Source of the DNA: Bacillota bacterium
GTDB lineage: Bacteria; Bacillota; Clostridia; Lachnospirales; Lachnospiraceae
Assembly: GCA_023439505.1 (NCBI GenBank)
Contig: JAEXNR010000048.1
Span: forward strand, 62,001 to 126,000
DNA: 64,000 bases
Reading direction: 5' to 3'
Positions 43,501 through 49,694 of the stretch are shown here, piece after piece. The position numbers were made by a program, and so were the translations under genes. Under the pieces are notes generated by a model. That model was not told the DNA's origin, made no database searches, and saw nothing but the letters and a program-made list of their open reading frames with translations. The stretch's first letter is position 1. The number at the start of each line of letters is the position of its first letter.

Positions 43501-44035
43501 CAAGCCTAAAGTAATAGACGGGGATACGGTCTGGATCGGAGGAATGGTCACTTCCAAGACATTGAAAGCTACAAGAACCAACAGCATGATGGCATTTATT
43601 ATGCTTGAAGATATGTTTGGGATGGTAGAGGTAATCATTTTCCCGAGAGATTATGAGAAGGTGAAGTATCTGATTGAGCTGGATCAGAAAATCTTTATTC
43701 GAGGCAAGATATCCGTAGAGGAAGAAAAGCCGGCAAAACTTATTTGTCAGGAAATCGTACCATTTCAAAATGTACCACAGGAGTTGTGGATCAAGTATAC
43801 AAATGTGGAGGAGTTTCAGAAGCAGGAACAATCTTTATACGCGGTTTTGAGTGAATTTGATGGCAATGATGTGGTTGTAATATACTGCGAACAAGAGAAG
43901 CAGATGAAAAAACTTCCGAAAAGCAGGAACGTCAGAATAGATAAGGAGCTGATTCAGAAATTAAAAACTATTTATTTTGAAGAAAATGTTCGAATTATAG
44001 AAAAGAGTATTGAAAACATCAGGAAAATGAATTAA
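40547..44035 (+). CDS. dnaE: DNA polymerase III subunit alpha, DnaE1 type
   Basis: Replicative polymerase of the C family. The 1162 residues hold an N-terminal PHP domain (HLHVHTEYSLLDGSGKI), the palm with catalytic aspartates in MPDIDIDFCYERR and the preceding GPGRGSAAGSIVAYAL, the thumb and fingers (YRPGPMDFIPKYIKGK), a helix-hairpin-helix region (LCAIKGIGRPVIEA), an OB fold (VWIGGMVTSKTLKATRTNSM) and a beta-clamp-binding region. No proofreading domain is fused, so this is DnaE rather than PolC. AAGGAG precedes ATG 40547. pfkA follows 44 bases later and may share the transcript, as often seen in Firmicutes. Confidence 0.96.
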   Translation: MDFTHLHVHTEYSLLDGSGKIKEMVLRTKELGMDSLAITDHGVMYGVIDFYKACLSEGIKPIIGCEVYVAPNSRFDREPGAGEERYYHLVLLAENNTGYHNLMKIVSRGFLEGFYYKPRIDYEVLEQFHEGLIALSACLGGEVAVNLRRGFYEEARKSAVKMRELFGEHNFFLELQDHGMQEQKNVNQGLLRLSQETSIPLVATNDIHYTFAEDAVAHDILLCIQTQKKVTDENRMRYDGGQYYIKSPQDMEELFPYAREAISNTYEIAKRCNVTITFGEYKLPVYPVPAPYSAFDYLTKQCKEGLEKRYPVIEQELWDRLYYELETIQSMGFIDYFLIVWDFIKYSKDHGIMVGPGRGSAAGSIVAYALEITDIDPIKYNLLFERFLNPERLTMPDIDIDFCYERRQEVIDYVSAKYGKDKVVQIITFGTMAARAVIRDVGRALDLSYAQVDVVAKMIPFELGITIEKALKSNSELRSLYESDEQVKHLIDMSKRLEGLPRHTSMHAAGVVIGKESLDEFVPLSRSSDESVTTQFTMTTLEELGLLKMDFLGLRTLTVIQNAVKLIHKGEASMNKMDLNQIDYSDSKVYEMISAGKTEGVFQLESSGMKSFMKELKPKNLEDVIAGIALYRPGPMDFIPKYIKGKNELGQIAYECPQLEPILAPTYGCIVYQEQVMQIVRELAGYSFGRSDLVRRAMSKKKESVMMKERQTFVYGNEEEGVPGCVKNGIAEAVANHIFDEMIDFAKYAFNKSHAAAYAVVSYQTAYLKYYHPVAFMAALMTSVIDNPGKVSEYIYTCRQMEIPILPPDINEGDAVFTVSEGGIRYALCAIKGIGRPVIEAVVFEREQNGPFKNLKDFAARLSGKEVNKRTIESFIKAGVFQGIHSNRRQLMMSYIQILDQLAAQKKKTLTGQMTLFDFAGEDEKTDYDFTMPEVEEYSKEQLLALEKEVLGIYVSGHPLEEYEGCIRKNVTAYANEFQIDEETNKPKVIDGDTVWIGGMVTSKTLKATRTNSMMAFIMLEDMFGMVEVIIFPRDYEKVKYLIELDQKIFIRGKISVEEEKPAKLICQEIVPFQNVPQELWIKYTNVEEFQKQEQSLYAVLSEFDGNDVVVIYCEQEKQMKKLPKSRNVRIDKELIQKLKTIYFEENVRIIEKSIENIRKMN

Positions 44036-44079
44036 AATGTTGTAGACTTTATATTGTTGATGAAGTGGAGGTAATTAAA

Positions 44080-45054
44080 ATGGGTAATCAAGTTAAGACC
44101 ATCGGAGTGTTAACCAGCGGCGGCGACGCACCGGGAATGAATGCGGCGATCAGAGCAGTTGTAAGATCCGGTATTGCAGCCGGCTTAAACGTGAAAGGTA
44201 TTTTACGTGGATATAATGGTTTATTAGAAGAAGATATTATTGATATGGATTCCAGTAGTGTATCTGATATTATACAACGGGGTGGTACCGTATTATATAC
44301 CGCACGCTGTCCGGAATTTATGAAGCCGGAAGGTGAACAAAAGGGAGCGGATATCTGTAAAAAGCATGGCATCGACGGATTGGTGGTAATCGGTGGTGAC
44401 GGTTCCTTTAAAGGCGCAAAGGCACTTGCAAGATTGGGTGTGAATACCGTTGGTATCCCCGGAACCATAGATCTTGATATTTCCTGTACAGACTATACCA
44501 TCGGATTTGATACAGCAGTAAATACCGCAATGGAGACAATCGATAAAGTCAGAGATACTTCCACTTCCCATGAAAGATGCAGTGTAATTGAAGTTATGGG
44601 CAGAAAAGCAGGGTATATTGCATTGTGGACCGGTATTGCCAATGGTGCGGAGGATGTTCTGATTGTAGAACGTTATGATCATGATGAGCAACGTATCATT
44701 AAGAATATTATCGAGAAACGTAAAAAAGGGAAAAAGCACTATATCATCATCAATGCGGAAGGAATCGGCGATTCCTATGGACTGGCTAAGAGAATTGAAG
44801 CTGCTACCGGTATGGAGACAAGAGCAACCATCATCGGCCATGCACAACGAGGCGGAAGCCCTACGGTAATGGATCGTGTTATCGCATCTGCAATGGGAAC
44901 CAGAGCGGTTGACCTGTTAACATCCGGTGCAACAAATCGTATCGTAGCCTATAAGAACGGAACTTATGTTGATTACGATATTGAAGAAGCATTGGCAATG
45001 AAGAAGGATATCGATCAGTACTTATATAACATGTCCATCACCCTTTCTAAATAG
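44080..45054 (+). CDS. pfkA: ATP-dependent 6-phosphofructokinase
   Basis: Phosphorylates fructose-6-phosphate in glycolysis. The 324 residues carry the ATP site (GVLTSGGDAPGMNAAIRA, IGGDGSFKGA), the catalytic loop PGTIDLDISCTDYTIGF and the sugar-binding EVMGRKAGYIAL. Glycine in PGTID (not lysine) indicates ATP rather than pyrophosphate as donor. The loop has TIDLD where most bacteria have TIDND; both aspartates remain. ATG 44080 is used with GGAGG 8 bases upstream. A strong terminator follows. Confidence 0.95.
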   Translation: MGNQVKTIGVLTSGGDAPGMNAAIRAVVRSGIAAGLNVKGILRGYNGLLEEDIIDMDSSSVSDIIQRGGTVLYTARCPEFMKPEGEQKGADICKKHGIDGLVVIGGDGSFKGAKALARLGVNTVGIPGTIDLDISCTDYTIGFDTAVNTAMETIDKVRDTSTSHERCSVIEVMGRKAGYIALWTGIANGAEDVLIVERYDHDEQRIIKNIIEKRKKGKKHYIIINAEGIGDSYGLAKRIEAATGMETRATIIGHAQRGGSPTVMDRVIASAMGTRAVDLLTSGATNRIVAYKNGTYVDYDIEEALAMKKDIDQYLYNMSITLSK

Positions 45055-45105
45055 ATTTTATTAAATTAATAAGATGCAGGTATGATTATCATATCTGTGA
45101 AGCAG

Positions 45106-45149
45106 ACTGTTATATGGCAGAGATACTCCCTGTCATATAACAGTTTTTT
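45106..45149 (+). terminator. Intrinsic terminator of pfkA
   Basis: A 15-bp stem, ACTGTTATATGGCAG (45106-45120) with CTGTCATATAACAGT (45130-45144) including one G-T pair, then a T-run. The rest of the 425-base gap (45150-45388) shows nothing I can assign. Confidence 0.93.
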
Positions 45150-45388
45150 GTTCTTGTCAAATGAAACGACTACCGTAATGAAATCAATGTTAGAGTCCGG
45201 AATCGTATTCTGTTTTATTAAAATGCTTTGCAGGATATACAGGTCAGCAAAAGGCTTGATTTGAAATACCTTTTATTAATTTCCGGGTAAGATGGAACGA
45301 AATCATCTTCTGTGCCGTCTAATGATTAAGAAAGGTAACAATAAAGGCTAAAAACGAAAGGATAGAATTTCCTGCATCCATTTTGCCA

Positions 45389-45417
45389 TTTACATCGTCT
45401 ATCTCTACATGTATACT
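45389..45417 (+). promoter_or_regulatory. SigA promoter of the ECF sigma operon
   Basis: TTTACA (45389-45394), 17-base spacer, TATACT (45412-45417), about 63 bases before the sigma-factor start. A clear self-recognised ECF promoter was not found. Confidence 0.6.
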
Positions 45418-45479
45418 ATATTGTATTATGGAGGACGAAAACCGGCATGAAAGAAGATATAGTATAGGGGGATAATAGG

Positions 45480-46025
45480 ATGCAGAAGGAAAGGCAGGAT
45501 CACATCCCTGAAAAATCAGCATATGATATTGAATCGCTGATCCGGCAGTACGGTAACGATGTATTACGAACGGCGTACCTGTATGTTAAGGATCTGCATA
45601 CGGCGGAGGATATTTTTCAGGATGTCTTTATTAAGGTAAATCAGAAGTTGAATACCTTTGAGGGAAATTCAAGCATCAAAACATGGATTATCAGGATTAC
45701 AATTAATACATGTAAGGATTTTTTAAAGAGCGCATGGAATAAACGGGTTGTTCCGATGATGGAATATCAGGAGGATGCCATTGTCAGTGATTCAGATTAT
45801 GAGGAAGTGGAGACGAAGGATACCAGAGAAATGATTAAAAAAACGGTTCTTTCTCTGCCGCCAAAATATAAAGATATTATCATTTGTGTATATTATCAGG
45901 ATATGACAATAACGGAAGCGGCACAGGCGCTTCGTATTGCGGAGGGTACCGCAAAAAGCCGGCTCTCGAGGGCAAGGCAAAAGCTTAAATCAGTATTGGA
46001 AGGGAGGATATCAGATGAACAGTAA
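45480..46025 (+). CDS. ECF-type RNA polymerase sigma factor
   Basis: Group 4 sigma factor of 181 residues. The sigma2 region includes LRTAYLYVKDLHTAEDIFQD (DNA melting and core binding), KTWIIRITINTCKDFLKS follows, and the sigma4 helix-turn-helix appears as DMTITEAAQALRIAEGTAKSRLSRARQKLK. A short polar N-terminus precedes sigma2. An AGGGGG ribosome binding site lies 8 bases before ATG 45480. The last 11 bases overlap the next gene, an anti-sigma-type membrane protein, so the two are likely translated together and form a regulatory pair. The stimulus and regulon are unknown. Confidence 0.92.
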   Translation: MQKERQDHIPEKSAYDIESLIRQYGNDVLRTAYLYVKDLHTAEDIFQDVFIKVNQKLNTFEGNSSIKTWIIRITINTCKDFLKSAWNKRVVPMMEYQEDAIVSDSDYEEVETKDTREMIKKTVLSLPPKYKDIIICVYYQDMTITEAAQALRIAEGTAKSRLSRARQKLKSVLEGRISDEQ

Positions 46026-46989
46026 GACAAGAAAATATCATCATATTGATGAATTAGAGATAAAGAAGCATCTGGACACTTCCTTTGATTTAGAGCAAAT
46101 CAGTGTATCAGAGGAGCTAATTCATAGAACATTAGCAGCAATTAATCATAACGAATCGGAGCACAAAGAAGAAGAAAAAACCCGGAAGACAGCAGGAGCA
46201 TCTGAGGGAAAAATTCTTCATTATCATAAATATATGAAAAGGTTTGCGGGTGTTGCGGCAGCGGCATTCCTGATTTTTGTAGGGTATTATTCTGTTCATA
46301 TTATGGGAGAGCTCTCAAAAAAGGATAGTACGGGTAACATGGCGCCGGAGAGAATCATGGATCAGAAATACAGCGATGGAGAAGGATATGACACAGGAAC
46401 AGCGGAGGAGAGAAATGCTGTGTCACCGGAAACCACGGATCAGCAGGATACGGATATGGCGATTATGTCACCCGATGCTTCGGATGAATTTGTGGCGGGA
46501 GCCTCCGGGGAACTGCCCAAACCGGAGAATGGAAATCTTTCTTCCTCAGCAGGCACAGGAAAAGATGCGGGATTATTATCTCAATCTGGTGAAGGAAAAC
46601 TTGCCGCTGCATCGGATCAGCCTATGTTTGCTTTTCAGGATATAATTCCTGTGACTCCGGATCAGGTGAAGCTTGTCAGGATCACTGAGAACGGCAAAAA
46701 TGAAGCATTCTCCTATGAGACAAAAGCTGATATTGAGAATTTCTATCAGACGATGGGAAGTTATCAATATGTTGCAGGGGATGATAGCACCGGCGATTAT
46801 CTGTATACCATAGAAATAAAAGGATTGGACCAAACAGCCAATGAAGTTACCCTTTGGATTGGAGATGTCATTACAATTCAGAATTCAGTGAGCAATACGG
46901 TAACAAAGTATAATTATCAGTCTGTTGATCCTGCAGGGCTTTTGGGCGGATTACAAAATCTCATCGATGCGGGTGGAAAACTAGAATAG
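46015..46989 (+). CDS. Predicted transmembrane anti-sigma factor
   Basis: 324 residues: a cytosolic N-terminal domain (about 75 residues, DELEIKKHLDTSFDLEQISV...), one membrane helix (about 77-98, FAGVAAAAFLIFVGYYSVHI), a low-complexity acidic and Ser/Gly/Asp-rich linker, and an extracytoplasmic C-terminal domain of about 110 residues ending ...QNLIDAGGKLE. This layout and the 11-base overlap with the sigma gene support an anti-sigma role; I see no clear zinc-binding HxxxCxxC motif, so the class is not ZAS. GGGAGGAT precedes ATG 46015. Confidence 0.72.
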   Translation: MNSKTRKYHHIDELEIKKHLDTSFDLEQISVSEELIHRTLAAINHNESEHKEEEKTRKTAGASEGKILHYHKYMKRFAGVAAAAFLIFVGYYSVHIMGELSKKDSTGNMAPERIMDQKYSDGEGYDTGTAEERNAVSPETTDQQDTDMAIMSPDASDEFVAGASGELPKPENGNLSSSAGTGKDAGLLSQSGEGKLAAASDQPMFAFQDIIPVTPDQVKLVRITENGKNEAFSYETKADIENFYQTMGSYQYVAGDDSTGDYLYTIEIKGLDQTANEVTLWIGDVITIQNSVSNTVTKYNYQSVDPAGLLGGLQNLIDAGGKLE

Positions 46990-47045
46990 ATCATGAAAAA
47001 CATGATCAATCATGAAAAACATGATCAGTCATAAAAAACATGATA
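46989..47045. repeat. Tandem palindromic 19-bp repeats after the anti-sigma gene
   Basis: Three units with a 19-base period begin with TCATG/TCATA at 46991, 47010 and 47029. Each is a hairpin of ATCATG and CATGAT around AAAAA (first full unit GATCATGAAAAACATGATC). The third carries one change. They start in the stop codon and end just before the terminator. Confidence 0.88.
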
Positions 47046-47051
47046 AATTAT

Positions 47052-47110
47052 AAAGGTTCTTGTGAAGAATCTCAGCAGTTGGATTGAGATCTCTCACAAG
47101 AACCTTTTTT
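47052..47110 (+). terminator. Terminator of the sigma/anti-sigma operon
   Basis: AAAGGTTCTTGTGA (47052-47065) pairs with TCACAAGAACCTTT (47094-47107), 14 perfect bp, with an inner ATCTCA/TGAGAT hairpin, then TTTTTT. It sits between convergent genes and may act in both directions. Confidence 0.92.
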
Positions 47111-47187
47111 ATGCGATTTAACATGATTCAAAATAAAAGTGATAATCAGTTTATGAAGCAGACCATAACATCTAAAATGATAAGGAA

Positions 47188-47421
47188 TTACTCTTCGCTG
47201 GAAGATTCATCTTCCTCCGAAGTAATATTGATGGATACATATTCCCTGGTTTCGGGTTCCTTCTCGTCCTCTTCTTCTTCGAAATCCTCAAAATCATCTT
47301 CGAACTCATCGAAATCGTCAGAGGAATCTTTCTTTATATAAGTCTTATAAAGATAATAGGCACCTGCTGCTACGGTTGCGACAGAAAGGGTGCCAAATAT
47401 AAATTTACCAAATTTTTTCAT
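47188..47421 (-). CDS. Small membrane-anchored acidic protein
   Basis: 77 residues: a basic start MKKFGKF, one hydrophobic helix (about 8-26, IFGTLSVATVAAGAYYLYK) and a strongly acidic C-terminal half with runs of Asp and Glu (DDFDEFEDDFEDFEEEEDEK) ending in SSSEE. A good Shine-Dalgarno (GGAAAGGAAG) lies 7 bases before the start on the minus strand, which favours a real gene despite its low complexity. The function is unknown. Confidence 0.7.
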   Translation of the reverse strand: MKKFGKFIFGTLSVATVAAGAYYLYKTYIKKDSSDDFDEFEDDFEDFEEEEDEKEPETREYVSINITSEEDESSSEE

Positions 47422-47741
47422 ATGCTAACTTCCTTTCCATTTTATATTTAATAATTATTTACTATTATTTCATTATAATTCGGATTTGTTAAAAAATAAA
47501 GTAAAAGTTCTATAAACTTGAAAAAACTGCTAATTGTGAGATAAAGTTACAACGCAAATGACAGCTTTTTTCACATTTCCGAATGATGAATAATAGGACT
47601 CATACTGATATTATATGGTACTTCCAAAGAAATGAGCCTGTGCGACGTTTTTTCTTAAATAATATTTTACATAAAGACATATCCTTAGTACAACGCCAGG
47701 AATTGAAACGCTGCAGCAGGGATAGATTACCTAATTACAGC

Positions 47742-47770
47742 TTTACTTTTGTTTATAAATATTTTATGAT
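47742..47770 (+). promoter_or_regulatory. SigA promoter of the GT4 glycosyltransferase gene
   Basis: TTTACT (47742-47747), 17-base spacer, TATGAT (47765-47770), 54 bases before the start. The stretch 47422-47741 is AT-rich, with an open frame of 64 codons at 47583-47777 lacking a binding site; I see no gene there. Confidence 0.5.
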
Positions 47771-47823
47771 TAAGTAGAACTGCAATCGGAAAGTGCAAGA
47801 GCTGCGCAGAAATGGAGGAAACA

Positions 47824-49026
47824 ATGAATATAGGTTTGTTTACGGAAACCTATTATCCTGAAATTAACGGAGTGGCTACCTCTGTCTATATGCTGAAAAA
47901 CGAATTGGAAAATAGGGGACATCATGTATATGTCTTTACAACCACAACTCCGGGGGCACCGGAGCATGAATATAATGTCTTTCGGGTACCAAGTATCCCG
48001 TTTATATTAATAACTGAACGCAGGGTGGGTCTTTTTTATCAGCCTAAACTGGCATCGATTATAAGAAAATTAAATCTGGATATTATTCATACCCATACGG
48101 AGTTCTCCTTAGGGATTTTCGGGCGAATCATGGCAAGGGAGCTGAAGCTGCCCATTGTGCATACGTATCATACCATTTACGAGGATTATACTCATTATTT
48201 AACTCATTTTAAAGCCATAGACAGCAGAGCGAAAGCATTTGCCAGAATCTTTTCAAAGGTGATCTGCAATACGGTGGAGCAGGTGATTGTACCCACAGAC
48301 AAGACAAAGGAGCTTTTGATGAAGTATAGTGTACACAAGGATATCTCTGTTGTTCCCACCGGCATTGATTTAAGCAAATTTGATCCGGCACAGTATCCGC
48401 AGGAGGATGTGGTGAAGTTAAAGGATCAATATGGCATAAAGGAGAACGAAAAGGTGTGCCTGTATCTGGGGCGGGTTTCCCAGGAGAAGAATATCGAAGA
48501 GATTATCCAGGCAATGCCGTATTATATGAGCCGCAGAAAGGATTTTAAGTTTGTGATTGTCGGAAGCGGACCCGCGTTGGAGAAATTGGAAAACCTTGTG
48601 GAAAAGCTTGGCTTAAAACAACGGTTTGTATTTACCGGTTCTCAGCCCTGGGATATTATCGGACTTTATTATCAGATGGGAGATGTCTTTGTCAGTGCTT
48701 CAAAGAGTGAGACCCAGGGACTGACCTATATTGAGGCAATGGCCTCCGGCCTGCCCGTGGTGGCCAGAGAAGATAAGTGCCTGGAGGATATCCTGGAACG
48801 TGGCTGTAACGGTTATACCTTTACGGATCAGGAAGGCTTATATCACGGATTGGACCGGATATTGTTTGAAGATTCTAATACGGATTATTCCGGAAATGCT
48901 ATCAGGATGGTAAGAAAATATTCCACACAGGAATTTGCCCTGCAGGTGGAAAATGTGTATCAGCAGGTGATGTCCAGGGATCGTGTTTTCTTAAGGAAAC
49001 CGTCCTATGATACGAAACGAATATAA
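47824..49026 (+). CDS. GT4 glycosyltransferase, probably diacylglycerol glucosyltransferase type
   Basis: GT-B fold glycosyltransferase, 400 residues. The N-terminus MNIGLFTETYYPEINGVATS and HVYVFTTTTPGA are typical of Firmicute glycosyltransferases making glucosyl-diacylglycerol for membrane lipid or lipoteichoic acid anchors. The C-terminal half has the retaining GT4 motif SETQGLTYIEAMASGLPVVA with the EX7E glutamates and YLGRVSQEKNIEEIIQAM for nucleotide-sugar binding. ATG 47824 follows GGAGG by 5 bases; the in-frame ATG 47812 overlaps it. The exact acceptor is inferred. A GNAT gene follows closely. Confidence 0.85.
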   Translation: MNIGLFTETYYPEINGVATSVYMLKNELENRGHHVYVFTTTTPGAPEHEYNVFRVPSIPFILITERRVGLFYQPKLASIIRKLNLDIIHTHTEFSLGIFGRIMARELKLPIVHTYHTIYEDYTHYLTHFKAIDSRAKAFARIFSKVICNTVEQVIVPTDKTKELLMKYSVHKDISVVPTGIDLSKFDPAQYPQEDVVKLKDQYGIKENEKVCLYLGRVSQEKNIEEIIQAMPYYMSRRKDFKFVIVGSGPALEKLENLVEKLGLKQRFVFTGSQPWDIIGLYYQMGDVFVSASKSETQGLTYIEAMASGLPVVAREDKCLEDILERGCNGYTFTDQEGLYHGLDRILFEDSNTDYSGNAIRMVRKYSTQEFALQVENVYQQVMSRDRVFLRKPSYDTKRI

Positions 49027-49046
49027 TACAAAGGATGGGAATCAGA

Positions 49047-49553
49047 ATGAGTAGTGGAGAAGCATTCTTCGTCCCGGTCAGGACGAAGGAACAGATGGAG
49101 GAGATTGCCCTGCTGGCGATACCGGTCTGGCATGAGCATTATGACGAAATAATCGGGAGTACTCAGGTAACGTATATGCTTCGTAAATTTCAATCCTTGG
49201 ATGCAATCCGGGAGCAGATACAAAATCAGGACTACTGCTACTATCAGGTAAGCTGTGGGGGAGAACTGGCAGGCTATTTTTCGATACAGCTTCAGGCGGA
49301 TTCCCTGTTTTTAAGTAAGCTCTATCTGGCAAAGAAGTTTCGGGGGAAAGGATGTGCAAGAGAAATTCTCCGATTTATCACCGGACTTGGTACAGGGAAG
49401 GGACTTCACAAAGTCTGGCTTACAGTGAACAAAGAAAATCTTGAGACCATAAAGATTTATGAACACCTCGGATTTGTAAAAGAGAGGACCCAGATTGCTG
49501 AAATCGGTGACGGATTCGTTATGGATGACTATATTATGGCAAAAATACTGTGA
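49047..49553 (+). CDS. GNAT family N-acetyltransferase
   Basis: 168 residues of the GNAT fold using acetyl-CoA. The core shows FLSKLYLAKKFRGKGCAREI, with the R/Q-x-x-G-x-G/A pyrophosphate-binding loop as RGKGCA, then KVWLTVNKENLETIKIYEHLGF, the classical motif B and the YEHLGF turn. ATG 49047 is preferred with AAGGATGGGA upstream; ATG 49035 is an alternative. The substrate is unknown; resemblance to ribosomal or small-molecule acetyltransferases is only at fold level. It lies 20 bases after the glycosyltransferase, probably in one transcript. Confidence 0.85.
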   Translation: MSSGEAFFVPVRTKEQMEEIALLAIPVWHEHYDEIIGSTQVTYMLRKFQSLDAIREQIQNQDYCYYQVSCGGELAGYFSIQLQADSLFLSKLYLAKKFRGKGCAREILRFITGLGTGKGLHKVWLTVNKENLETIKIYEHLGFVKERTQIAEIGDGFVMDDYIMAKIL

Positions 49554-49694
49554 AATAATGGAATGTAAGAAAATATTAAGCATTTGGACAAGATTTTGAC
49601 ATTATTTCTTTGTTATGATACCATATAGAATAGAGGAACAAAAGGGATACTGTTACCTGCCCGGTGACAGGCGAGAACTTAGGAGGGAATTAAT

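Noticed and set aside
43292..43831. 179-codon minus-strand frame within dnaE
   Set aside because: Lies opposite the C-terminal OB-fold region of dnaE and shows no domain or binding site.
46989..47045. CRISPR array
   Set aside because: The 19-bp units are directly adjacent palindromes without spacers, and no cas gene is present.
47583..47777. 64-codon frame before the GT4 gene
   Set aside because: No Shine-Dalgarno and no protein-like pattern; it runs through the predicted promoter of the GT4 gene.
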